Shown piece by piece: positions 16,677 to 24,685 of a stretch of DNA of 64,000 nt. Below the pieces are notes generated by a model. The model was not told the origin of the DNA. It did no database searches and saw only the letters and a program-made list of their open reading frames with translations. Made by a program: the position numbers and the translations under genes. How positions within the stretch are numbered: the stretch's first letter is position 1; every line of letters begins with the position of its first letter. Source of the stretch: Paractinoplanes polyasparticus (GTDB lineage Bacteria; Actinomycetota; Actinomycetes; Mycobacteriales; Micromonosporaceae); assembly GCF_019710575.1 (NCBI RefSeq), contig NZ_JAHWFK010000024.1, positions 1 through 64,000 of the forward strand, read 5' to 3'.

Positions 16677-17717
16677 GTGTCCATCGGAGCCACCAACCCC
16701 CGCCCGTACCTCGAGGTCAAGGACCTCACGGTTCGGTTCGAGACCGACGACGGCATCGTCCAGGCGGTCAGCGACTCGGCGTTCAGCGTCGAGGCCGGCA
16801 AGACGCTCGGCATCGTCGGCGAGTCCGGCTCGGGCAAGAGCGTCACCTCGCTCGCCGTCCTCGGCCTGCACCGCACCCGCAGCAACGCCAAGGTCTCGGG
16901 CGAGATCTGGCTCGACAACCAGGAACTGGTCACGGCGTCCGACGAGCAGGTCCGCCTGCTCCGCGGGGGCAAGATGGCCATGATCTTCCAGGACCCGCTG
17001 AGCGCGATGCACCCGTACTTCACGGTGGGGTCGCAGATCGTCGAGGCCTACCGGGTGCACCACCCCGGCGTGAACAAGAAGGTGGCCCGGGAACGGGCGA
17101 TCGACATGCTCGCCCGGGTCGGCATCCCGCAGCCGGAGCGGCGTTTCAACGACTACGCCCACCAGTTCTCGGGCGGCATGCGGCAGCGGGCGATGATCGC
17201 GATGGCGCTGGTCAACGACCCCAAGCTGCTGATCGCCGACGAGCCCACCACCGCCCTCGACGTGACCGTGCAGGCGCAGATCCTCGACCTGATCCGTGAC
17301 CTCCAGGACGAGTTCGGCTCCGCGGTCATCATGATCACCCACGACCTCGGCGTAGTGGCCGAACTGGCCGACGACGTCCTGGTGATGTACGGCGGCAAGG
17401 TGATCGAGAAGGGCCCGGCGCTCGAGGTCTTCCAGAACCCGCAGCACCCGTACACCTGGGGTCTGCTCGGCTCGATGCCGCGCCTCGACCGCGACGTGCG
17501 TGAGCGCCTCAACCCGGTCAAGGGCTCGCCGCCCAGCCTGATCAACCTGCCGAGCGGGTGCGCGTTCCACCCCCGTTGCCCGTACGCCGGGCGCAACGGC
17601 AACCGATCCTTCAACGAGGTGCCTGTGCTGCACGGCGACGTGCACAAGGTCGCCTGCCACCTGCCTCAGGAAGCTCGTACCGAGATCTTCCAGCAGGAAG
17701 TGCTACCGAACCTCTGA
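16677..17717 (+). CDS. Oligopeptide ABC transporter ATPase (DppD/OppD type)
   Basis: The 346-residue ATPase starts at GTG 16677 behind GAGGGAG; the longer open frame upstream overlaps the permease gene. Walker A (GESGSGKS), signature (FSGGMRQR) and Walker B (LLIADEPTTALD) are intact. The C-terminus has the oligopeptide-type extension with clustered Cys (SGCAFHPRCPYA ... ACHLP) that is often an iron-sulfur or metal site in this family. It powers import with the neighbouring DppF-type subunit. Confidence 0.93.
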   Translation: MSIGATNPRPYLEVKDLTVRFETDDGIVQAVSDSAFSVEAGKTLGIVGESGSGKSVTSLAVLGLHRTRSNAKVSGEIWLDNQELVTASDEQVRLLRGGKMAMIFQDPLSAMHPYFTVGSQIVEAYRVHHPGVNKKVARERAIDMLARVGIPQPERRFNDYAHQFSGGMRQRAMIAMALVNDPKLLIADEPTTALDVTVQAQILDLIRDLQDEFGSAVIMITHDLGVVAELADDVLVMYGGKVIEKGPALEVFQNPQHPYTWGLLGSMPRLDRDVRERLNPVKGSPPSLINLPSGCAFHPRCPYAGRNGNRSFNEVPVLHGDVHKVACHLPQEARTEIFQQEVLPNL

Positions 17718-17733
17718 GCGGAGTAGAACAAAG

Positions 17734-18771
17734 ATGAGCGAGAACCTGCTCGAGGTGTCGGGGCTGCAGAAGCACTTCCCGATCACCAAGGGGCTGCTCA
17801 AGCGTCAGGTCGGTGCCGTCCGCGCGGTCGACGGCATCGATCTCGAGGTGCGCTCCGGCGAGACGCTGGGCCTGGTCGGCGAGTCCGGCTGCGGCAAGTC
17901 GACCGCCGGGCGCCTGTTCACCCGGATCCTGGAGCCGACCGCCGGCAAGATCCTCTTCGAGGGTGACGACATCTCCCACAAGTCGGTCACGCAGCTGCGG
18001 CCGCTGCGCCGCGACGTACAGATGATCTTCCAGGATCCGTACTCGTCGCTGAACCCGCGGCACACGGTCGGCTCGATCATCTCGGCCCCGCTGCAGATCC
18101 AGGACATCCCCACCCCGCAGGGCCTCAAGAAGGCCGTGCAGGACCTGCTCGCGCTGGTGGGCCTGAACCCGGAGCACTACAACCGCTACCCGCACGAGTT
18201 CTCGGGCGGCCAGCGGCAGCGCATCGGCATCGCGCGGGCGCTCGCCCTGCGGCCCAAGCTGATCGTGGCCGACGAGCCGGTGTCCGCGCTCGACGTGTCG
18301 ATCCAGGCCCAGGTGGTCAACCTGCTCGACGACCTGCAGCGCGAGTTCGACCTGACGTACGTGTTCATCGCGCACGACCTGTCGGTGGTGCGGCACATCT
18401 CCGACCGCGTCGCGGTGATGTACCTGGGCAAGGTCGTGGAGATCGCCGAGCGCGACGACCTCTACAAGAATCCGCGTCACCCGTACACGGTCGCCCTGAT
18501 GTCGGCCGTGCCGGTGCCCGACCCGGCCCGGCGCGACAAGGCCCAGCGCGACCGGGTGCTGCTCACCGGCGACGTGCCCAGCCCGATCAACCCGCCGTCC
18601 GGCTGCCGGTTCCGCACCCGTTGCTGGAAGGCGCAGGACATCTGCGCCACCGAGGAGCCGCCGCTGACCGTCCGGCTCGACGACCCCCAGTCGCACCTCA
18701 CCGCTTGCCACTTCCCGGTGGTCGAGGACGAGGTCGTGGCGGGTCGCCGGCCCGCGGCTACGCCGGTCTGA
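17734..18771 (+). CDS. Oligopeptide ABC transporter ATPase (DppF/OppF type)
   Basis: The 345-residue ATPase has the OppF-type opening LLEVSGLQKHFPITKGLLKR. Walker A GESGCGKS, signature FSGGQRQRIGIARAL and Walker B IVADEPVSALDVS are intact. The C-terminal CRFRTRCW ... CATEEP ... ACHFP cysteine cluster is present. It is the last gene of the operon and is followed by a strong hairpin. Confidence 0.94.
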   Translation: MSENLLEVSGLQKHFPITKGLLKRQVGAVRAVDGIDLEVRSGETLGLVGESGCGKSTAGRLFTRILEPTAGKILFEGDDISHKSVTQLRPLRRDVQMIFQDPYSSLNPRHTVGSIISAPLQIQDIPTPQGLKKAVQDLLALVGLNPEHYNRYPHEFSGGQRQRIGIARALALRPKLIVADEPVSALDVSIQAQVVNLLDDLQREFDLTYVFIAHDLSVVRHISDRVAVMYLGKVVEIAERDDLYKNPRHPYTVALMSAVPVPDPARRDKAQRDRVLLTGDVPSPINPPSGCRFRTRCWKAQDICATEEPPLTVRLDDPQSHLTACHFPVVEDEVVAGRRPAATPV

Positions 18772-18783
18772 TCCCGTACGCGA

Positions 18784-18818
18784 AACGGCCGTTCCCCCAC
18801 GCGGGCGGAACGGCCGTT
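18784..18818. terminator. Hairpin terminator between transporter and RTX genes
   Basis: A perfect 12-bp stem (AACGGCCGTTCC with its complement, 18784-18795 and 18807-18818) with an 11-nt loop lies between two convergent genes. Confidence 0.75.
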
Positions 18819-18832
18819 CTGGGTTTCCGGGG

Positions 18833-20203
18833 TCAGTTGCGCAGGCGCTCGCAGTTGACGACCGTGATGTAACCCCACTCGTCGCAGATGTCGCCCGCCG
18901 CGGTGCGGTTGGAGCCTCCGTCGAGCCGGCCGGGACCCTTCAGATCGTCGTCCCCGGCGCCGCCCGCGATGGTGTTCTCACCCGATCCGCCGTCGAGGAG
19001 GTTGTCCGCGGCGTTGCCGGTGATCCGGTCGTTGCCCTCGCCGCTGTTGATGTTCTCGACGTCCGCGCCGACCGTGTCCTTCTCCCCGGGCTTACCGTCG
19101 TCGCCGGTCACGCCGTCGAGATCGATGACCAGCGAAGCCTTGTACCAGCTGTAGTCGACTGTGTCCCGGCCGGCTCCACCCAGCAGGGTGTCGGCGGCGA
19201 TGCCTCCGTCCGCCGGCTCGTCGCCCACCAGCTCGTCGTTGCCGGTCGATCCGCTCAGGTAGTCGCGGCCGGCGCCGCCCTCGAGCAGATCGTTCCCGCC
19301 GAGGCCGCCGATCGTGTCGTTGCCGTAGCCACCGTGCAGGTGGTCGGCGCGGGCGGTGCCCATGAGACGGTCCGGCCCGCGGCCGCCGTAGATCTCCTCG
19401 ATTGAGGTGCCGATGCTGTCCTTCTCGCCGGCCGCTCCGTCGTCGCCCTTCACCCCGTCGGCGTCGGCGGTGACGCCCTTGTTCCGGTGGCCGTAATGCA
19501 CGACGTCCTTGCCGGGGCCGCCGTACAGCGAATCCGCGTCGGCACCGGTCGGATCGCCGTCCTGCCCGAGGTAGTCGTTGCCCGCGCCGCCGTCCTCGAC
19601 GTCCTTGCCTTGGAGGCCGTAGAGCTCGTCGCCGCCGTTTCCGCCGGCGAGCCGGTCGTTGCCCTCCCACCCGAAGAGGTCGTCGTCCCCGTCGCCGCCC
19701 GAGAGGGTGTCGTTGCCCTGGTCGCCGTCGATCTCGTCGTTGCCACCGAGGCCGGACACAGTGTCGTGGCCGAAGCCGGGCTTGAGGATGTCGCGCTTGG
19801 ACCCGCCGGTGATCCGGTCGTTGCCGTCCTCGCCGTGCGCGGTCATGGAGATGTCGGCCTTGTTGACGAGGACGTCGTTGTGCATGCCGAGCTCGATGAG
19901 GAGCCAGGTGGGATTCTTCGCGGGCGTGCAGCGGACCTTGGTCTTGTCGCCGCTGACCGCCGCGCACCCGGAACCGGCCCTGATCGCCACGACGTCGTCG
20001 ATGGTGACCGTGCGGCCGGACCGGGTGATGACGACGTTGTGGGTCTGCTTGTAGGCCGACCGGTAGCGGACGATCGTCGACGACGTGACGTCGGCGGTGC
20101 CGGTCGTCGCGGCCTCGGCCGGGAGCGCCACCCAGCCCACCCCCGCGACGCCGACGCCGAGCACCGAGACGGCTATCCGTCGAGCTGTTCTGCTGAGTTT
20201 CAC
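18833..20203 (-). CDS. Secreted RTX-type calcium-binding repeat protein (paralogue 1)
   Basis: The 456-residue product starts at GTG 20203 behind GGAG; a longer open frame upstream lacks a signal. The signal peptide (RRIAVSVLGVGVAGVGWVALP, cleavage near AEAA) directs Sec export. An N-terminal domain of about 110 residues, shared with the next two genes, has a Cys pair (GSGCAAVSGD ... VRCTP). Then follow many nonapeptides of GGxGNDxLx type that fold as calcium-binding beta rolls. No enzymatic domain follows, so a structural, adhesive or surface-layer role is an inference. The protein ends with a WGYITVVNCE segment carrying another Cys. Confidence 0.85.
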   Translation of the reverse strand: MKLSRTARRIAVSVLGVGVAGVGWVALPAEAATTGTADVTSSTIVRYRSAYKQTHNVVITRSGRTVTIDDVVAIRAGSGCAAVSGDKTKVRCTPAKNPTWLLIELGMHNDVLVNKADISMTAHGEDGNDRITGGSKRDILKPGFGHDTVSGLGGNDEIDGDQGNDTLSGGDGDDDLFGWEGNDRLAGGNGGDELYGLQGKDVEDGGAGNDYLGQDGDPTGADADSLYGGPGKDVVHYGHRNKGVTADADGVKGDDGAAGEKDSIGTSIEEIYGGRGPDRLMGTARADHLHGGYGNDTIGGLGGNDLLEGGAGRDYLSGSTGNDELVGDEPADGGIAADTLLGGAGRDTVDYSWYKASLVIDLDGVTGDDGKPGEKDTVGADVENINSGEGNDRITGNAADNLLDGGSGENTIAGGAGDDDLKGPGRLDGGSNRTAAGDICDEWGYITVVNCERLRN

Positions 20204-20292
20204 TGGAGTTTCTCCGGGGTGTCGGTGCTCGCAGGCGGACACGAGGTCGCCGGCATCGCGGATTCGGAGCTGATCGGGAAGTACGGCGAGCA

Positions 20293-20332
20293 TAGGACGG
20301 TACGGGACCGTTCCGCTGTCCCGTACCGTCCT
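20293..20332 (-). promoter_or_regulatory. RTX upstream element 1, also a hairpin
   Basis: The shared core CCGTTCCGCTGTCCCG (plus-strand sense, with TAGGACGGTACGGGA before it) lies 90-120 nt upstream of paralogue 1. Here it is extended into a perfect 14-bp inverted repeat (20294-20307 with 20319-20332) that also follows the paralogue 2 stop codon by 7 nt. It may combine terminator and promoter functions. Confidence 0.55.
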
Positions 20333-20338
20333 CAGAAC

Positions 20339-21820
20339 TCAGTCTTTCGGACCCTTCAGGGCCCCGGCCTCCAGGCGGATGAGGCGCTTCATCTTTTCCT
20401 CCTGCTCGGTACCGGCGTTGCGCGCGGAGCGAGCGCCCGGCGTGGGCGGCGCACCGTCGCCGTACTCGCAGTTGGCGACGGACTCACCGGTCTCGACCGG
20501 GTCCGCGCAGTAGTCGAAGCCGGCTCCAGCGTCCAGGGTGTCGATGCCCTCGTCGCCGAACAGGGCGTCGTCACCGGCGCCGGTCAGCAGAGTGTCGTTG
20601 CCGGGTCCGCCCCGCAGCGAGTCGTCGCCGGAGGCGCCGGTCAGCTGGTCGTCGCCGCGGCCGCCCCAGATGATGGAGACGGACGTGTCGATGGTGTCGC
20701 CCTCGCCGGCCGCGCCGTCGTCGCCCTTGACCCCGTCGTTGTCCGCGGTGACGGCATTCTCGCGCCGCGAGTAGACCACCACGTCGTCGTCCCCGCCGCC
20801 GATGAAGGTGTCGGCGTCGGTGCCCGGTTCCCAGTCGAGGTCCTCGTGGAAGTAGTCGAGCCCGTCGCCACCGTTCTCGATGTCGTTGCCGAGGCTGCCT
20901 TCCATGTGGTCGGTGTCGGGGCCGCCCACGAGCTCGTCGTTGCCGCCCTCACCGAACATGTGGTTCGTGCCCGGGCCACCCTCGATCCGGTCGTTGCCGG
21001 CGTCGCCGCTGAGGTAGTCGGAATCGCCGTTGCCGCCCACGATCCGGTCGTCGCCGGCGCCGCCGTAGAGCGTGCTGTCCTCGGCGCCGCCGTCCACGAG
21101 GTCGTTGCCCTCATCGCCGTAGAGCGTGTCGACGCCGTTGCCGCCGTACAGCTTGTCGAGCCCGGGGCCGCCGTAGAAGGGCTGGTCGTTGCCGTCGCCG
21201 CCGTAGACGATGTCGTCGCCCTCGCCGGCGTAGGACGCGGTGTCGTCGCCGGGGCCGCCGTTCAGCGTGTCGTTGCCGATGCTCCCGGAGAGTGAGTCGG
21301 CGCCGTCGCCCCCGATGACGAGGTCGTTGCCGGCGTCGCCGCGCAGGACGTCGTTGCCGCCGTTGGTCTGCAGGACGTCGTCGCCGTCACCGGCGTAGAC
21401 GTCGTCGCGCTTGGGACCGCCGGTGATCCGGTCGTTGCCGGCCCGGGTGCGGGCGGTCAGGCCCAGGTTGGCCTGGTTGACCACCACGTCGTCGCCGTCG
21501 CCGAGATCGACCCGCATCCAGTTCACGGTGACTGTGGGCGTGCAGCGGATCTTCGTGGTGTCGCCGCTGACCGCGACGCAGCCGGCGCCGGCCTTGATGG
21601 CGACGGTGTCGTCGACGGTCACCGTGTTGCCGGACTGGGTGAGGACGACAGTGTTGGCCTTGCCGGTCGCCGCCGTGTAGGTGACGACGTTCGACTCGAC
21701 GACGGACACGGTTCCAGTCGTCGCCGCGTTGGCCGGCAGGGCGATCCAGGCGACGCCGGCGACGGCGACGCCGCCGAGTGCGACCGTGGCCGCGCGGAGC
21801 GGTTTCTTGCGGAAATTCAA
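20339..21820 (-). CDS. Secreted RTX-type calcium-binding repeat protein (paralogue 2)
   Basis: The 493-residue product starts at TTG 21820 behind GGGGGAGGAACG. Its signal peptide is KPLRAATVALGGVAVAGVAW with cleavage near ANAA. The shared N-terminal domain (TYTAATGKANTVVLTQ, then Cys pair GAGCVAVSGD ... RCTP) is followed by about twenty GGxGNDxL nonapeptides. The C-terminus has a Cys pair (FDYCADPVETGESVANCEYG) and a short charged helical tail. The first 200 residues are nearly identical to paralogue 3, down to the nucleotide level, which points to recent duplication or gene conversion. Confidence 0.87.
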   Translation of the reverse strand: MNFRKKPLRAATVALGGVAVAGVAWIALPANAATTGTVSVVESNVVTYTAATGKANTVVLTQSGNTVTVDDTVAIKAGAGCVAVSGDTTKIRCTPTVTVNWMRVDLGDGDDVVVNQANLGLTARTRAGNDRITGGPKRDDVYAGDGDDVLQTNGGNDVLRGDAGNDLVIGGDGADSLSGSIGNDTLNGGPGDDTASYAGEGDDIVYGGDGNDQPFYGGPGLDKLYGGNGVDTLYGDEGNDLVDGGAEDSTLYGGAGDDRIVGGNGDSDYLSGDAGNDRIEGGPGTNHMFGEGGNDELVGGPDTDHMEGSLGNDIENGGDGLDYFHEDLDWEPGTDADTFIGGGDDDVVVYSRRENAVTADNDGVKGDDGAAGEGDTIDTSVSIIWGGRGDDQLTGASGDDSLRGGPGNDTLLTGAGDDALFGDEGIDTLDAGAGFDYCADPVETGESVANCEYGDGAPPTPGARSARNAGTEQEEKMKRLIRLEAGALKGPKD

Positions 21821-21858
21821 GGTCGTTCCTCCCCCTAGGACACGAAACCCCAGGAGTG

Positions 21859-21889
21859 TAGGACGATACGGAGCCGTTCCGCTGTCCCG
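21859..21889 (-). promoter_or_regulatory. RTX upstream element 2
   Basis: This copy of the shared element lies 39-69 nt upstream of the paralogue 2 start. The core CCGTTCCGCTGTCCCG is identical in all three copies. Read on the coding strand it contains GGAAC, as in many ECF-sigma -35 boxes, but no clear matching -10. Confidence 0.5.
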
Positions 21890-21940
21890 TCGGGCGGTGG
21901 GACATCACCAGGATTCGATCGCCGGCCCGATCCCGTACGC

Positions 21941-21974
21941 GAGAACGGCCGCTCCGAGAGGAGCGGCCGTTCTC
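21941..21974 (-). terminator. Hairpin terminator of RTX paralogue 3
   Basis: A perfect 15-bp stem (21941-21955 with 21960-21974) and a 4-nt loop lie 13 nt after the stop codon. Confidence 0.8.
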
Positions 21975-21986
21975 GTCTGACTGGTG

Positions 21987-23453
21987 TTACCGCTTCTTCA
22001 CTGAGGCCGCCTCGCGCTCCAGGCGATCCATCTCCTTGACCTCGGCCCGCACGTCCGACGCCTTGCTCGACCGCAGGGCCGGAGCGCCGTCGCCGTACTC
22101 GCAGCCGACGACGGATTCCCCTGCCGCGATCGGGTCGGCGCAGTAATCGTTCCCCGCGCCGCCGTCGAGCGTATCGGTGCCGGCTTCGCCCCACAGGGCG
22201 TCATCGCCGGCACCGGCCACGATCGTGTCGTTGCCCGGGCCACCCTTCAAGGTGTCGTCGCCGGGCGTGCCGGTCAAACTGTCGTTGCCGGCGCCGGCCC
22301 AGATGTGGGACACCGACGGGTCGATGGTGTCGCCCTCGCCGGCCGCGCCGTCGTCGCCCTGAATCCCGTCGGCGTCGGCGGTGATCGCCTTCGTACGGGC
22401 GTCGTAGATCAGCACGTCGAGGTCGGGGCCGCCGATGAAGGTGTCAGCGTCGGGAGTGCCTGCGGGCAGGTCGGAACCTTCGTTGAAGTAGTCCTCGCCG
22501 GCTCCGCCGTTCATCTCGTCGTTGCCGGGCCCGCCGTCGAAGTGGTCGGTGCCGGTGCCGCCGGTGAGCGTGTCGTTGCCGGGCCCGCCGTAGTTGAGGT
22601 TCCGGCCGTTGCCCCCGTCGATCCGGTCGTTGCCCTCGTCGCCGAGAAGATAGTCGTCGACGCTGCCGCCGAGGATGCTGTCGTCGCCGGAACCACCGTA
22701 GATCGAGCCCTCCCCGGGGCCACCCTCGAGGATGTCGTGGCCCTCGTCGCCGCGCAGCGTGTCGTTGCCGTCGCCACCGAACATCGAGTCGTCGCCCGGG
22801 CCACCGTTGAAGGTGGCGTCGTTGCCAGGGCCGCCGTACACGGTGTCGTCGCCCGCGCCGGCGTAGGACGCGGTGTCGTCGCCGGGGCCGCCGTTCAGCG
22901 TGTCGTTGCCGGTGCTGCCCGAGAGTGAGTCGGCGCCGTCGCCCCCGATGACGAGGTCGTTGCCGGCGTCGCCGCGCAGGACGTCGTTGCCGCCGTTGGT
23001 CTGCAGGACGTCGTCGCCGTCGCCGGCGTAGACGTCGTCGCGCTTGGGACCGCCGGTGATCCGGTCGTTACCGGCCCCGGTGCGGGCGGTCAGGCCGAGG
23101 TTGGCCTGGTTGACCACGATGTCGTTCTTGTCGCCGAGGTCGACCCGCATCCAGTTCACGGTGACTGTGGGCGTGCAGCGGATCTTGGTGGTGTCGCCGC
23201 TGACCGCGACGCAGCCGGCGCCGGCCTTGAGGGCCATGGTGTCGTCGACGGTCACCGTGTTGCCGGACTGGGTGAGGACGACAGTGTTGGCCTTGCCGGT
23301 CGCCGCCGTGTAGGTGACGACGTTCGACTCGACGACGGAGACGACTCCCGTGGTCGCCGCGTCGGCCGGCAGGGCGATCCAGGCGACGCCCGCGACCGCG
23401 GCACCGCCGACCGCGACCGTGGCGACCCGGAGCGAGCGCTTACGGAAATTCAA
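21987..23453 (-). CDS. Secreted RTX-type calcium-binding repeat protein (paralogue 3)
   Basis: The 488-residue product starts at TTG 23453, aligned with the paralogue 2 TTG and its AGGAGAGGAACG ribosome site; a further in-frame ATG at 23477 is not conserved. The signal peptide ends near ADAA. The domain plan equals paralogue 2: shared N-terminal domain, a long run of GGxGNDxL repeats, a C-terminal Cys pair (NDYCADP ... VGCEYG) and a charged tail. The repeat section diverges from paralogue 2, while the 5' third is almost identical. It is the first of the three genes in transcription order, each with its own upstream element. Confidence 0.87.
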   Translation of the reverse strand: MNFRKRSLRVATVAVGGAAVAGVAWIALPADAATTGVVSVVESNVVTYTAATGKANTVVLTQSGNTVTVDDTMALKAGAGCVAVSGDTTKIRCTPTVTVNWMRVDLGDKNDIVVNQANLGLTARTGAGNDRITGGPKRDDVYAGDGDDVLQTNGGNDVLRGDAGNDLVIGGDGADSLSGSTGNDTLNGGPGDDTASYAGAGDDTVYGGPGNDATFNGGPGDDSMFGGDGNDTLRGDEGHDILEGGPGEGSIYGGSGDDSILGGSVDDYLLGDEGNDRIDGGNGRNLNYGGPGNDTLTGGTGTDHFDGGPGNDEMNGGAGEDYFNEGSDLPAGTPDADTFIGGPDLDVLIYDARTKAITADADGIQGDDGAAGEGDTIDPSVSHIWAGAGNDSLTGTPGDDTLKGGPGNDTIVAGAGDDALWGEAGTDTLDGGAGNDYCADPIAAGESVVGCEYGDGAPALRSSKASDVRAEVKEMDRLEREAASVKKR

Positions 23454-23492
23454 GGTCGTTCCTCTCCTGAGGGACATGAAGCCTCAGGAGTG

Positions 23493-23523
23493 TAGGGCGA
23501 TACGGGGCCGTTCCGCTGTCCCG
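23493..23523 (-). promoter_or_regulatory. RTX upstream element 3
   Basis: The third copy of the shared element lies 40-70 nt upstream of paralogue 3. The sequence between element and start is also conserved with paralogue 2 (ACACTCCTGrGG), so this probably represents the whole promoter. Confidence 0.5.
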
Positions 23524-23540
23524 CGGCAACCGCTGCCGGG

Positions 23541-23942
23541 TTAGCCTTCCGGGCGGTTGAGGATGCCCACGACGACGGCGTGGATCGCATCGGCGTCCTT
23601 CGAGTCGTGCAGAGGCGCCTTGGCCCCGGTCACCGTGTACCACTCGTCGGCGTCCTTGTACTGCACGCGGACCGTGACGTCGTAGCCGTCGACCTCCGTC
23701 CGCAGCGTCAGGTCGCCCGTCACCACCCCGACCTCGTCGGTCATGACGCCACCCTGACCAGCCACGATGTCCGTGGTCGGCGGTGCGACGACGGCCGTCC
23801 CGGCCGGCGCGGGCGCGGCCTCTGCGGCGGGCGCGGCCTCGTCGCCGGCGGCGGCCTGCTCAACAGCGGCGGCCTGCTCGGCGGCAGCCGGCGGCTCTTC
23901 GGTCGCGGCGGCCGGCACGGGCTCCGCGGGGGAGGTGGTCAT
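23541..23942 (-). CDS. Ala-rich protein coupled to the HNH lipoprotein
   Basis: The 133-residue product starts at ATG 23942, whose A is the last base of the upstream stop (TGATG), so translation is coupled. The N-terminal half is a low-complexity Ala/Glu/Pro stretch. The C-terminal half (about 70-133) is a compact domain with VGVVTGDLTLRTEVDGYDVTV, then YKDADEWYTVTG, and a final helix (ADAIHAVVVGILN). There is no signal peptide, so it is probably cytoplasmic even though its partner is exported. I do not recognise the domain. Confidence 0.65.
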   Translation of the reverse strand: MTTSPAEPVPAAATEEPPAAAEQAAAVEQAAAGDEAAPAAEAAPAPAGTAVVAPPTTDIVAGQGGVMTDEVGVVTGDLTLRTEVDGYDVTVRVQYKDADEWYTVTGAKAPLHDSKDADAIHAVVVGILNRPEG

Positions 23943-24586
23943 CAGCAGTTCTCCAGCATGTCCTCGAGCGCGGCCTTCTCTTTCGTGGTGACCGTCAGCT
24001 TCCACTTGGCCTTCACCGTCACCCAGTCTTGCGCATACTCGCACCAGCTGCTGGTCTCGGTCGGTTTCCACGTGGACGGGTCCTGGTCGCCCTTGGAGCG
24101 GTTGGAAGAGGCGGAAACCGCGATCAGTTGCGGGTCGTCGAGGTCGTTCGCGAAGTCGCCGCGCTTGGCGTCGGTCCACTTCGCGGCGCCCGAGCGCCAC
24201 GCGTTGGCCAGCGGCACCATGTGGTCGATGTCGACCTTGGTGGGGGAGTTGAGCACCTGACCGTCGTAGAGGCTGTTCCACGTGCCGGCGACGACGTTGC
24301 AGCCCGAGTACTTGACCTTCTTGCCGTCCCGCTTGAGCACGGTGTCACGGACGTCGCAGTTGTCACCCGTGCTGCGCCAGTGCGGGAACCGGTCGCGGCT
24401 GTACTTCGCCATCGTGCCGGCCTTGGCCACGGTCAGCGTGTCCAGTTGCTTCTGCGAGGCCTTGATGTCCTGAGTGGACCGGGTCGACCCGGTGGTGGGC
24501 TGGTCGGTCGGCTCGAGGGAGACGCCCTGGCACCCGGCGAGGGCGAGCAGGGCCGTGGCGAGGATCAGCGGGGTACGAGGGGGCAC
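23942..24586 (-). CDS. HNH (DUF1524/GmrSD-like) nuclease-domain lipoprotein
   Basis: The 214-residue product starts at GTG. A TACTCT hexamer ends 7 nt upstream, so the transcript is probably leaderless. The signal peptide ends in the lipobox LAGC (Cys 19). The mature part has the secreted HNH-family plan: YSRDRFPHW, four Cys (two in the first half, CDVRD and GCNVV), the catalytic motif VDIDHMVPLANAW and the NRSKGDQDP metal/phosphate motif. The expected activity is nucleic-acid hydrolysis outside the membrane, for example nutrient or competitor DNA. All expected motif residues are present. Confidence 0.85.
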   Translation of the reverse strand: MPPRTPLILATALLALAGCQGVSLEPTDQPTTGSTRSTQDIKASQKQLDTLTVAKAGTMAKYSRDRFPHWRSTGDNCDVRDTVLKRDGKKVKYSGCNVVAGTWNSLYDGQVLNSPTKVDIDHMVPLANAWRSGAAKWTDAKRGDFANDLDDPQLIAVSASSNRSKGDQDPSTWKPTETSSWCEYAQDWVTVKAKWKLTVTTKEKAALEDMLENC

Positions 24587-24685
24587 ATGCCCCAGAGTAG
24601 GTGGGGTACGCCCGTTCTGCCCGAGTCGTGCCCCGTGGGTGGATCATCCCGCGCGCCGCCGAGCGCGCGGGACGACTCCCCAAGA

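Noticed and set aside
19487..21295. 602-codon plus-strand frame opposite RTX genes (Val/Ala-rich)
   Set aside because: Mirror of the Gly/Asp repeat codons of the RTX proteins; no start signal.
18784..21974. Repeated hairpins and RTX repeats as a possible CRISPR-like array
   Set aside because: No constant repeats with unique spacers; the periodicity comes from Gly-Asp nonapeptide codons and from terminators.
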